From: a virus
Direction: 5' to 3' (one strand)
IMG/VR virus record: IMGVR_UViG_3300045611_000098
Span: 1 to 32,847 of that record
DNA: 32,847 nt
The notes under the pieces: model-generated
Database searches by the model: none
What the model was told of the DNA's origin: nothing
Seen by the model: only the letters and a program-made list of their open reading frames with translations
Translations under genes and position numbers: made by a program
Part shown: piece after piece, positions 16,356-23,197 of the stretch
Position numbering within the stretch: the first letter of the stretch is position 1
How the letters are laid out: each line of letters begins with the position of its first letter

Positions 16356-16963
16356 ACGAGAAGCGGAACAGTGCGGAGGTCGGGATTCAAACCATCGAGT
16401 TGAAGCTGCGGGGTCGGAACGGATCACCATTGGTGATTCACGCCTTTGCGGAAAAGGCGAAGCAGGAGATCAGAGACAAGCAGCAGAAGAAGGCCAAGAA
16501 AGCCAAGGAGCAACGCGATCCGACAGCGGAGTTTCTCGCGGCCCGTTACGTGGACGGTGAGGGCCGGGAGTGTGCGCCGATTACGGCGCTGAAGAAGTCC
16601 ATCATCAGCGCGGCGACGGCCTTTGATGACATCACCAAGGTCGGCTTGCGGCAAGCGGTCTTCGTGGACAGTGTTGCGTCTCCTGGGTCGGCCTTAGTGC
16701 CGATTGAGGATCACGACGGCAAGCCTGCGGTGGGCGAGATGCGTGAGGACGCCGTGACAATCGGGATCAACACGCGGGGTCTGACCTATCGGCCAGAGTA
16801 CAAGACATGGCAGTTGCGGGTGCGGATCGAGTACAACCCGCGCATCGTGAGCCGTGAGCAACTGCTCGCCCTGGTGGATCAGGCAGGGTGGGGCGTGGGG
16901 ATATGCGAGGGGCGGCCTGAGCGGTCGAGCGCGTTGGGTTGGGGCCGGTTCGAGCGAGTGTGA
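16352..16963 (+). CDS. Conserved-looking phage protein, unknown function
   Basis: Protein of 203 aa. ATG 16352 follows GGAGGAGAAGAGAGG. A Lys-rich helix (about 33-53) separates an N-terminal strand region from the main domain. The C-terminal pattern GWGVGICEGRPERSSALGWG resembles the G-x-G-x-x-x-WRPE...GxFGRF ending I associate with a family of siphophage early proteins of unknown role. It lies upstream of an SSB-like protein and immediately before the pentanucleotide tract, so a recombination or replication role is possible. Confidence 0.5.
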   Translation: MNEKRNSAEVGIQTIELKLRGRNGSPLVIHAFAEKAKQEIRDKQQKKAKKAKEQRDPTAEFLAARYVDGEGRECAPITALKKSIISAATAFDDITKVGLRQAVFVDSVASPGSALVPIEDHDGKPAVGEMREDAVTIGINTRGLTYRPEYKTWQLRVRIEYNPRIVSREQLLALVDQAGWGVGICEGRPERSSALGWGRFERV

Positions 16964-17540
16964 CCAAGGGTCTGACCGGGCTCGGCACGGCCTGATTGGG
17001 TCGGGCCTGGTTGGTCGGGTGAGGCGGGGCCTGGTTCGGCAGGTGAGGCGAGGTGAGTCTTGGCGCGGCGAGGCACGGTATGGTCGGGTTCGGCAGGCGC
17101 GGCTTGGCTTGGCACGGCGTGGCTGGGTGCGGCATGGTAAGGCGCGGTGAGGCAAGGCATGGCAGGTGTGGCAGGCCCGGCGGGGCGGGGCAGGGCGGGG
17201 CGGGGCCTGGCATGGTAAGGCATGGCAGGTAAGGCACGGCGTGGTCTGGCGCGGCTTTGCCAAGCCTGGCGGGACGTGGTTCGGCGTGGTTAGGCAGGCG
17301 GGGCGGGGCCGGGTGCGGCGCGGCGCGGCGTGGCCTGGCGGGGCGGGGCTCGGCAGGTGAGGCTTGGCGTGGCTAGGCGCGGCTGGGTGCGGCATGGTAA
17401 GGCGCGGTGAGGCAAGGCATGGCAGGTGTGGCACGGCACGGCAGGGCAAGGCTGGGTGCGGCCCGGTACGGCAGGTGTGGTACGGCAAAGCAAGGTTCGG
17501 TTTAGTTAGGTGGGGTACGGCGTGGCAGGCAAGGCGCGGT
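16964..17540 (+). repeat. Pentanucleotide GGYNN tract
   Basis: About 577 bases in which GG recurs every five bases, the third base is nearly always C or T, and the last two vary (for example GGCAC GGCGT GGCTG GGTGC GGCAT GGTAA). The register is shifted repeatedly by four-base GGCA units. One interruption, GGCTTTGCCAAGCC (17253-17266), is a small inverted repeat. The strand is extremely G-skewed. Open frames on either strand here are artefacts of composition. The tract starts at the stop codon of the preceding gene and ends about 30 bases before the next. Confidence 0.9.
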
Positions 17541-17569
17541 TGTGATAATCAAGGGGGGGACAAACGACC

Positions 17570-17764
17570 ATGACGGTCATCTGCGAGTGCTGTCGGTGCG
17601 GAGAAGAGGTCATTGTGTCGGTGGACACATCGGAGGGCATCTTCGACGCCACGGGCGAGCTATGCCGGGACTGCCTGACGGCGGAACGGGACAGGGAGCA
17701 CGCCATCGAGCGGGCCATTCAGCGGGACAGGGACATGGCGGCATGGGCCGCCAGTGACGAGTAG
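17570..17764 (+). CDS. Small C4 zinc-finger protein
   Basis: Protein of 64 aa. Cysteine pairs CECCRC (near 5-10) and CRDC (near 32-35) would bind one zinc ion; the C-terminal half is a charged helix. It follows the repeat tract with AAGGGGGGGAC upstream of ATG 17570. Small zinc-ribbon or DksA-like proteins are common in phage early regions. Target unknown. Confidence 0.6.
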   Translation: MTVICECCRCGEEVIVSVDTSEGIFDATGELCRDCLTAERDREHAIERAIQRDRDMAAWAASDE

Positions 17765-17789
17765 GAAACACACACAGGAGGGAATAGAC

Positions 17790-18653
17790 ATGCTGCTACA
17801 GATCACATCAATCCACGCACAGATCGAGAACGCGCCCCGTGCCACAACGGGCAGGACGTTCTCCCTTTACAAGTGGACGGTCTCCGGCTTCCTCGACGGC
17901 GAGCCAGTCGAGAACATCACGTTCGGGACGCTCTCGGACACGGCGGCCAAGTGGGTCAGACCGGGCCTGGAAATCGAGGTCGAGGCCGATGTCCACAAGG
18001 GCAAGACGGCCTACATGATCCCCAAGGCCATCGCCACGCAGCGGGGCTACACGCCGAAGTACAGCCCCGACGCCGCGCCTGCGGCTCCCACGGCCAGACC
18101 AGCAGGACCGGCCAAGCCGCCGGTTGCGGCGGGGACGGGGCCGATCATGGCCGGGTCGAGCCAGGATGTGCGCGTCAGCCGGGACGTGAGCATCGAGGTT
18201 CAGCATTCGGTCAACGCGGCCATCGCGCTGCTTCACCACAACCGAGCCGCTCAAATCGACTTGCCCCAGGTCAAGGCCGAGGCCGAGGCCATCCTGCTCA
18301 TGGAGTACAGCCTGAAGGCGTACATCGCCAGCGGCCAACTCGCCCGCAAGGTCGCGGCCCAGGAGGAGGCCGGGATCAGCGACATCCTCAATCAGACCTT
18401 GTTGCCAGCCATCGGAGGCACACTCAATCACGCCCGTATCCAGGCCGGCGTCAGCAATTTACGCCTTGTCCAGATGTGGGACAGGGCTGGGAAGAACGTG
18501 GACCGACTCCGTGAACGGTTGCTTGGCCTGTGCGAGGACTACATGCCCGAACCGGCAGTGGGGCAAGACCAGACGGACGGCTCGATTGCCTGTACGGAAG
18601 TGGACATGTCCGGGTGCGGGACGGTCACGGAGAACGACAAGCTGCCGTTCTGA
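17790..18653 (+). CDS. SSB-like protein (OB-type N-terminus, acidic-aromatic C-terminal tip)
   Basis: Protein of 287 aa. ATG 17790 is chosen over an in-frame ATG 17754 because CAGGAGGGAA lies just before it. Residues 1-80 look like an OB-fold (LLQITSIHAQIENAP, FSLYKWTVSGFLDG, then IEVEADVHKGKTAYMIPKAI). A Pro/Ala linker follows (about 92-122), then a helical domain of about 140 residues. The last residues NDKLPF mimic the D-D-I-P-F partner-binding tip of bacterial SSB. It probably binds phage single-stranded DNA and recruits replication or recombination enzymes. The helical domain is not typical of SSB. Confidence 0.6.
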   Translation: MLLQITSIHAQIENAPRATTGRTFSLYKWTVSGFLDGEPVENITFGTLSDTAAKWVRPGLEIEVEADVHKGKTAYMIPKAIATQRGYTPKYSPDAAPAAPTARPAGPAKPPVAAGTGPIMAGSSQDVRVSRDVSIEVQHSVNAAIALLHHNRAAQIDLPQVKAEAEAILLMEYSLKAYIASGQLARKVAAQEEAGISDILNQTLLPAIGGTLNHARIQAGVSNLRLVQMWDRAGKNVDRLRERLLGLCEDYMPEPAVGQDQTDGSIACTEVDMSGCGTVTENDKLPF

Positions 18654-18689
18654 GGCCAGTCATGCAGCGAAAAAAATATCAAACTCCTG

Positions 18690-18718
18690 TTGACACCGTG
18701 CCAAGAATACGACAGACT
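18690..18718 (+). promoter_or_regulatory. Candidate promoter P1
   Basis: TTGACA (18690-18695), 17-base spacer, weak CAGACT (18713-18718). A run of A's (CGAAAAAAATATCAAA, 18667-18682) upstream could act as an UP element. CCTGTTGAC plus CGTG (18686-18700) is the inverted partner of CACGGTCAACAGG (18752-18764), with two extra bases, so the -35 lies in a possible operator or cruciform. The -10 is poor. Confidence 0.4.
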
Positions 18719-18932
18719 CTTGAGCGTGAAGACGAGCTTAGGAACTGTCATCACGGTCAACAGGCAGATGGACATACAAAATGCCCGGCTGCCCTTGTCC
18801 GTAAGGCTGGGGGCACCAAGTACCGCATGGTATCTTGGTTTCCTAACAGCCGGGCATTTTCTCCGTTCGATCCGATCCGCGTAGTCACCGGACATCGAGT
18901 TTGTCGGGCCGCTGACGAAGGAAGGTGCAGGG

Positions 18933-18989
18933 ATGAGGCGCAACCCGCCCTGCTCAATGCAATGCTTCCCGCTGCATGGGGAAGTGTGA
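18933..18989 (+). CDS. Possible 18-residue peptide or gene remnant
   Basis: ATG 18933 after GAAGGAAGGTGCAGGG opens 18 codons (MRRNPPCSMQCFPLHGEV). The frame is open upstream to 18881 and reads SPDIEFVGPLTKEGAG, which looks protein-like although it has no start codon. It may be the end of a decayed gene, a short real peptide, or chance within an RNA element. Confidence 0.2.
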   Translation: MRRNPPCSMQCFPLHGEV

Positions 18990-19092
18990 CCGACCAGCCC
19001 GCGAGAGAAGGCAAGCGCAGCAACGGGGAACACCTTGCGCGAGGGTCGGTACTCCAAGCGAGACGACGGCGACAGGGCCAGCACTCACTCGG

Positions 19093-19130
19093 AAGGACAC
19101 TCCCGGCTTCTACGCTGGGGGTGTCCTTTT
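19093..19130 (+). terminator. Intrinsic terminator
   Basis: Stem AAGGACACTCCCGGC with GCTGGGGGTGTCCTT (15 bp, two G-U pairs), six-base loop, ending in CTTTTCG. Good rho-independent form on the + strand. It closes the non-coding interval 18654-19197. Confidence 0.75.
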
Positions 19131-19197
19131 CGCTCAACTCAGGCTCTAGGGCTATCCCTCACGGAACGGCCCAGCAAGACCGAAAGGACGCCGATCA

Positions 19198-20115
19198 ATG
19201 CCACTGACCAGATTCATTTGCCCGGACGGCGCCGAGATCGACACGACGGCCTGCCTGACCAGCGGCGGGTGTCGCATGGCCGAACGGTGCTGCACGTTGC
19301 CGACCTTGCGCCTCATGGCGACCGAACGACCGTGGACTGGGCGACCGTCCACGACGCAACTGCTCAAGGGGACAATGGAGGCGTTCTTGCGGATCACGCA
19401 TGACTACGCCGTGTCGCCAGACGATTGCGCCTTCCGGCTGGCCGGGACGCTGTCGCACGGCCAGATGGAGCGGTTCGCCGTTCCGAACGAACTGGCCGAG
19501 GAGTCGCTAGGAGATGACTCCATGACCGGCGTGGCCGACCTGCTCACCGAGAGCGAGACGGTCCCGAACGCCTACGATCTGACGGACTACAAAACAAAGG
19601 GGGCCTATGCGGTCAAGCTGATGCTGGGCGGCGTCCGTACTGACCCAGTGCTTGACGAGGCCGGGCAACCCGTACTGTACCAGCGCGGGCCGAACAAGGG
19701 GCAACCGAAGGTCACAGAGGAGTCCGTGTACGATCCGGCCAAGAGCGACACGCACGACGAGACGTTGCAACTGAATCGTTACCGAATCTGGTTGGAGGCC
19801 GCTGGCTTCCGTATTGACCGGATGCAGTGTGAGGTCCGGGTCCGGGACGGTGGCCTCAAGACCGCGGCCATGTACGGGATCAGGCGGAAGATTTACATGA
19901 TCCCGATCCCGCGTCTGGCCGACGCAGACGTGCTGGCCTACTTTGAGCGCAAAACGGGGTTGCTCTTGGCGGCCTTGGCTACTAGGTCATGCTCCGTACC
20001 GTGCAATGACCGCGAGTGCTGGGCGGGGCGCAAGTGCCGAACGGCCTGCCCCGTGGCCCAATGGTGCGAACGGGGTCAGGCGGTCGGATCGGGCGAACAG
20101 GAGCCGGAGCAATAG
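19198..20115 (+). CDS. PD-(D/E)XK exonuclease with Cys cluster (Cas4/RecB-like)
   Basis: Protein of 305 aa. Nuclease signature in order: GTLSHGQMERF (possible motif with His), MTGVADLL (Asp), LTDYKTKG (D-x-K core), then LQLNRYRIWLE (QxxxY-like helix). N-terminal cysteines (CLTSGGC, CC) and a C-terminal cluster (CSVPCNDREC, CRTACPVAQWC) suggest an iron-sulphur cluster as in Cas4/AddB nucleases. Likely digests DNA ends in phage recombination or host-DNA breakdown; next to an SSB-like protein this fits a recombination module. ATG 19198 follows AAAGGACGCC. Confidence 0.7.
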   Translation: MPLTRFICPDGAEIDTTACLTSGGCRMAERCCTLPTLRLMATERPWTGRPSTTQLLKGTMEAFLRITHDYAVSPDDCAFRLAGTLSHGQMERFAVPNELAEESLGDDSMTGVADLLTESETVPNAYDLTDYKTKGAYAVKLMLGGVRTDPVLDEAGQPVLYQRGPNKGQPKVTEESVYDPAKSDTHDETLQLNRYRIWLEAAGFRIDRMQCEVRVRDGGLKTAAMYGIRRKIYMIPIPRLADADVLAYFERKTGLLLAALATRSCSVPCNDRECWAGRKCRTACPVAQWCERGQAVGSGEQEPEQ

Positions 20116-20118
20116 GCC

Positions 20119-20493
20119 ATGCTGATAGCCCACATCTACTACTCGGAACGCCGGACCTGGCGACGGTGCGCCGAACTGCACCATCACTTCCGGGCCGGCT
20201 GGTCACAGGTGATCGTACCGGCCTGGTCGGTGCTGCATGTCGGGCCGTGGGTCGGGCGGCTGGCGGCTGAATTCCGCGAGACTGGCCTTGAGCCGCCGTA
20301 CCTGGCCGGCGACGTGCTCTCATGCGGCAAGCGGCAGGGGCTTCCCGTGTGGGTCGGGTTCGTCAGCACGAGGCTCAAGGCCGGCGACGTGTTTGAGGAC
20401 TACACGGGCTTGTTCACCCTGGCGGTCGGGGCCGGGGCGGATAAGCGGATTCTCCCGATAATCGAAGGGGAACACAAGGAGGAGGGACGATGA
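20119..20493 (+). CDS. Unknown small protein
   Basis: Protein of 124 aa starting three bases after the nuclease stop. Trp/Arg/His-rich start (YYSERRTWRRCAELHHHFRAGW), hydrophobic middle, acidic C-terminus. No motif recognised. Its tight linkage to the nuclease suggests shared expression, nothing more. Confidence 0.5.
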   Translation: MLIAHIYYSERRTWRRCAELHHHFRAGWSQVIVPAWSVLHVGPWVGRLAAEFRETGLEPPYLAGDVLSCGKRQGLPVWVGFVSTRLKAGDVFEDYTGLFTLAVGAGADKRILPIIEGEHKEEGR

Positions 20494-20702
20494 CTACCGC
20501 TGCGACGACCGACCGCCATCCCGCAGACCGGGCCGCGTTACAGGTCGGGGCTTGGAAGACGCCGGAGGTGCTGCTGACGGCCTGCGCCCTAGTGCGCCTC
20601 GGCCTGGCCGAGTCCTTCCTGACCCGGCACGGGGTCGCGGCGCAACCAGCGCAAGGGGAATTATTTGGTGTTGACAAACCTAGCGATCCTGTTCTAGTGT
20701 GA
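20490..20702 (+). CDS. Unknown small protein
   Basis: Protein of 70 aa overlapping the previous gene by ATGA, with GGAGGGACG upstream. One amphipathic or hydrophobic helix (EVLLTACALVRLGLAESFL), then a C-terminal LFGVDKPSDPVLV. The sequence of promoter P2 overlaps its last 30 bases. Function unknown. Confidence 0.5.
   Translation: MTTAATTDRHPADRAALQVGAWKTPEVLLTACALVRLGLAESFLTRHGVAAQPAQGELFGVDKPSDPVLV
20671..20700 (+). promoter_or_regulatory. Candidate promoter P2
   Basis: TTGACA (20671-20676), 18-base spacer, TAGTGT (20695-20700), with AATTATTT just upstream. It would start transcription near 20707, just ahead of the pseudoknot-forming leader of the replication initiator gene. Confidence 0.5.
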
Positions 20703-20706
20703 CCGC

Positions 20707-20870
20707 GTGAATGGGAAATGTGCCCCAAGCGAAAGGCAGTTTGATGGACCGCAAAGAGCCATTTCGTTCTAGTCCGCTTGTCAGTGCCGTTCGTGTGGAA
20801 TCATGCCGACAGGCAAGAAACTGCGCCACGGGGCACACACTGACAAGCGGGTTAGAGCGAAAGGATCACC
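20707..20870 (+). ncRNA. Candidate pseudoknotted 5' leader RNA 2
   Basis: Helix b: 20762-20786 pairs with 20838-20862, 25 continuous base pairs including three G-U pairs. Helix a: TGTGCCCC (20719-20726) with GGGGCACA (20830-20837). Helix a2: GCAGTTT (20736-20742) with AAACTGC (20818-20824). Hairpin c: TGCC-gaca-GGCA (20804-20815). Order a-a2-b-c-c'-a2'-a'-b' is a pseudoknot. Strand b' ends in GCGAAA and runs straight into GGA, the ribosome binding site of the gene at 20871. Probably a cis-acting translational control element. The G-U pairs argue for RNA-level structure. Confidence 0.6.
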
Positions 20871-21692
20871 ATGAGTAAGCGATTCTTCGACACCGAGATA
20901 TTCGGACGCGCTTGGTTTAGAGGACTCTCACCGCCACTCAAATGTTTCTGGCTCTATCTCCTGTGCCGCTGCGACATGGCGGGGGTCATTCACGATTTCG
21001 ATTGGAACCTAGCATGGTATCACATCGGCGGCGGCAAACACCCAAGCCCAGCAGATTGCCTACTTGCCATGAATGGGAATGTGATTCAACTTCCGGATGG
21101 CAAACTGTTTGTGCCTAAGTTCATCACCTTTCAGTACGGTCATCTCTCAGACATATCGAAGGTGCATATTGCCGTTAGGGGAATCTTGAATAGGCTATCC
21201 ATACCCTATCCATATCCTATTGATAGGATACAAGACAAAGACAAGGATAAGGATAAGGACCAAGGGGGGAGTGTGAGGGGGGGCGCGACCGGCCCCCAGG
21301 ATGACGAGTCCGCTTGGCTCGCCACGCTCAAGGCCGAGTACGCCAAGGTCGGCGTGGACGTTGACCGTGCCCTAGTCGATGCGCGGGCTTGGCTGACCAG
21401 TCCGAAGGGCCGGGGTCGCAAGTTCACGCGACAGTTCTTCGTGAACTGGCTCAAGCGGTGTGACCGGAACGTGACGGCCACGGCCCCGGTGGATCAGGAC
21501 AAGCTCCGCGCTCGGTACATCAGGGAGTGCGTGGATGCGCTCTGGACATACAAGGATGATGACGAGCAGTTTCCACGGACACTATCGGCCCTAAACGACA
21601 AGTACCGTGACATCCCGAAGGACAAGAACGGTGAAACGGTCGTGGACAACGCGCTGGAGATCATCAAGCTCCGGCGCAAGGGATTGCGGTAA
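20871..21692 (+). CDS. Putative replication initiator / replisome organiser
   Basis: Protein of 273 aa. The N-terminal domain (FFDTEIFGRAWFRGLSPPLK, then LLCRCDMAGVIHDFDW and FITFQYGHLS) matches the winged-helix start of lambda O/DnaD-like phage replication proteins. A repetitive Lys-Asp linker (DKDKDKDKD) separates it from a helical C-terminal domain with Trp/Phe. Such proteins bind the origin and load the host helicase. Expression is probably controlled by the leader just upstream. The two repeat families at 15212-15387 are candidate binding sites. Confidence 0.65.
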   Translation: MSKRFFDTEIFGRAWFRGLSPPLKCFWLYLLCRCDMAGVIHDFDWNLAWYHIGGGKHPSPADCLLAMNGNVIQLPDGKLFVPKFITFQYGHLSDISKVHIAVRGILNRLSIPYPYPIDRIQDKDKDKDKDQGGSVRGGATGPQDDESAWLATLKAEYAKVGVDVDRALVDARAWLTSPKGRGRKFTRQFFVNWLKRCDRNVTATAPVDQDKLRARYIRECVDALWTYKDDDEQFPRTLSALNDKYRDIPKDKNGETVVDNALEIIKLRRKGLR

Positions 21693-21693
21693 C

Positions 21694-21765
21694 ATGATCG
21701 AGGCGGCCATCGAGCGGGAGGAGGCCAAGGCCAGGACGGTCGGGAGGGGCCATGACGCGGATTGA
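21694..21765 (+). CDS. Possible 23-residue peptide
   Basis: ATG 21694, one base after the initiator stop, opens 23 codons (MIEAAIEREEAKARTVGRGH then DAD) overlapping the methyltransferase start by 14 bases. It may be a translational coupling peptide or chance; no separate ribosome binding site beyond AAGGGA. Confidence 0.2.
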   Translation: MIEAAIEREEAKARTVGRGHDAD

Positions 21766-23197
21766 ACAGGGGGACGCGGCGACCGTGCTCAGGACGCTGC
21801 CGGAGGCGAGCGTGAACTGCATTGTGACCTCTCCGCCCTACTGGGGCCTGCGGGACTACGGCGTACAAGGCCAGATCGGGCTTGAGCGGGTGCCAGAGGA
21901 ATACGTCGCCAATCTCGTTGCCGTATTCCGAGAGATCAAGCGGGTACTTCGTGATGACGGAACATGCTGGATCAATCTGGGACCGACTTACACAGCCTGC
22001 GTTTTGCGTGATAACTCTGCCAACCGGTCTCCCCTGCTGTGGCGTGCTCTCTCATGTGGCACCGATGGCAAAGCACGTCAAGATTTTCAAGGCGATGGTC
22101 GTGCTTGTCTCGGTTACGATGATGGATGCCAAGGCGCGAGTCTGTCCCGTCATGCTGACACCGTTCACAATGACCGATCCGTTTTACAAGGCGAGCCGCA
22201 GACTTCGCGGATAAGCCGTGATAGCGGGCATTCGGATTACGACCAAGCATCTCCTGACGCTTCGCTTCGCGGCGTTCAGGTGTCCACCATGCTGCAATCT
22301 TTCGACCGACCTCTGGACGCTTCCTGCCCTGAAGCCACGGCTTCGGCTTCCCGGCCTGAGCCGCAGACATTTTTGCCCGCGTCTCATCTGTGCGCTGATA
22401 CGTCGGGTGGCACTCCCGGCAACCCGTCGATGTCGCCCCCATTGGTCGTCCGCACTTCGGGCAAGGAATCTTTTTTCTCGGCATGTGGCTCTCCTGATTG
22501 TCACGGCATAGGCCGCTGTGGTTTATGTTGGTGTAGATTAGCCATTCCGTCCCTGAATGTCAAGGCCAAGGACCAGGTTTCTATTCCGCACCTTGTCGCG
22601 CTCGCACTTCAGGCGGACGGCTGGTATCTGAGACTGGACAACATCTGGCACAAGCTGAACGCGATGTGCGAGAGCGTGAAGGACAGGCCAACGCGGGTGC
22701 ATGAATATGTGTTCCTGATGAGCAAGTCGGAGCGGTACTTCTATGACCAAGAGGCCGTCCGGGAACCGCAAGCGGAGTCATCCAGGGCCCGGGCCCAGTA
22801 CGGTTGGCGCGGTCGGACCGACGACGGGAGTGGGGGCGCAAGGACTGGTTCGGGCTTTCGCCGATGCGCGACTGAAGGACTGACGACTGGCGAGGCTGGT
22901 TTCTTCCCAGCCGATGGCCTACGGAACATGCGGTCGGTCTGGACAGTGGCGGTCGCCCGGTCCAAGGACGGCCACTTTGCCACGTTCCCACCCGCTTTGG
23001 TGCGGCCCATGATCCTGGCGGGGTGTCCGGTGGGCGGGACGGTGCTGGATCCGTTCGCGGGGTCGGGCACGGTGGGCGAGGTGGCCGAGGAGGAGGGGCG
23101 GAACTCGGTCTTGATCGAACTGAGGCCGGAGTACGTGGACATGATCAAGGCCCGGACGCGGCAGGCCGGGCTGTTCTGCGGGGAGGAGCGAGGATGA
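21752..23197 (+). CDS. Beta-class DNA (N4-cytosine/N6-adenine) methyltransferase with a 187-residue insertion
   Basis: Protein of 481 aa. Catalytic motif IV SPPY (27-30) in TSPPYWGLRDYG precedes the SAM-binding DPFAGSGT near the C-terminus, the permuted beta-class order. The core is interrupted between LGPTYT (to 81) and NVKAKDQ (from 269). The intervening 187 residues read as composition-driven, non-domain-like protein and coincide with an antisense HNH gene. The frame stays open, so a full fusion could be made. After it, IPHLVALALQADGWYLRLDNIWHK and HEYVFLMSKSERYFYD are standard. It methylates phage or host DNA, probably against restriction. Confidence 0.8.
   Translation: MTRIEQGDAATVLRTLPEASVNCIVTSPPYWGLRDYGVQGQIGLERVPEEYVANLVAVFREIKRVLRDDGTCWINLGPTYTACVLRDNSANRSPLLWRALSCGTDGKARQDFQGDGRACLGYDDGCQGASLSRHADTVHNDRSVLQGEPQTSRISRDSGHSDYDQASPDASLRGVQVSTMLQSFDRPLDASCPEATASASRPEPQTFLPASHLCADTSGGTPGNPSMSPPLVVRTSGKESFFSACGSPDCHGIGRCGLCWCRLAIPSLNVKAKDQVSIPHLVALALQADGWYLRLDNIWHKLNAMCESVKDRPTRVHEYVFLMSKSERYFYDQEAVREPQAESSRARAQYGWRGRTDDGSGGARTGSGFRRCATEGLTTGEAGFFPADGLRNMRSVWTVAVARSKDGHFATFPPALVRPMILAGCPVGGTVLDPFAGSGTVGEVAEEEGRNSVLIELRPEYVDMIKARTRQAGLFCGEERG
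21972..22484 (-). CDS. HNH homing-type endonuclease, antisense inside the methyltransferase gene
   Basis: Protein of 170 aa, the only convincing minus-strand gene. A zinc knuckle (CPKCGRP...CRECH) comes first, then NUMOD3-like DNA-binding repeats (DETRAKMSAAQAGKPKP, RRPEVGRKIAAWW-type), then an HNH fold (CERCQHDGT, LGIHHRNRDKHDH, LENLDVLCHRCHMREH). On the minus strand, CAGGAGAG lies 5-12 bases before its ATG at 22484. Free-standing HNH enzymes spread by cutting alleles that lack them. It occupies most of the insertion in the methyltransferase gene. Confidence 0.85.
   Translation of the reverse strand: MPRKKIPCPKCGRPMGATSTGCRECHPTYQRTDETRAKMSAAQAGKPKPWLQGRKRPEVGRKIAAWWTPERREAKRQEMLGRNPNARYHGLSAKSAARLVKRIGHCERCQHDGTDSRLGIHHRNRDKHDHRLENLDVLCHRCHMREHATAGETGWQSYHAKRRLCKSVPD

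Larger units (their letters stand above)
18725..19130 (+). ncRNA. Candidate structured RNA 1 (pseudoknot, second hairpin, terminator)
   Basis: Helix a: TTAGGAA (18738-18744) with TTCCTAA (18840-18846). Helix b: AAAATGCCCGGCTG (18778-18791) with its perfect complement at 18847-18860. Between them is hairpin c (18815-18839: ACCAAG-TACC-gcat-GGTA-t-CTTGGT). Order a-b-c-c'-a'-b' is a pseudoknot, with c', a' and b' directly adjoining. Further down a second imperfect hairpin (ACCGACC 18989-18995 with GGTCGGT 19044-19050) precedes an intrinsic terminator. It could be a free-standing RNA of roughly 400 nt or an untranslated leader. The transcript ends are guesses. Confidence 0.4.

Noticed and set aside
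16694-17488. Minus-strand open frame of 264 codons rich in Pro, Ala, His, Arg
   Set aside because: It is the complement of the GGYNN tract, whose C-rich strand cannot easily form stop codons. All three minus frames and several plus frames are open with the same low-complexity character.
18989-19050. tRNA or tRNA-like element
   Set aside because: A 7-bp outer stem exists, but the span is only 62 bases, there is no T-arm consensus GTTCRA and no cloverleaf fits.
20707-20870. Type III toxin-antitoxin RNA or retron msr-msd
   Set aside because: No short tandem RNA repeats, no ToxN-like protein and no reverse transcriptase anywhere in the window.
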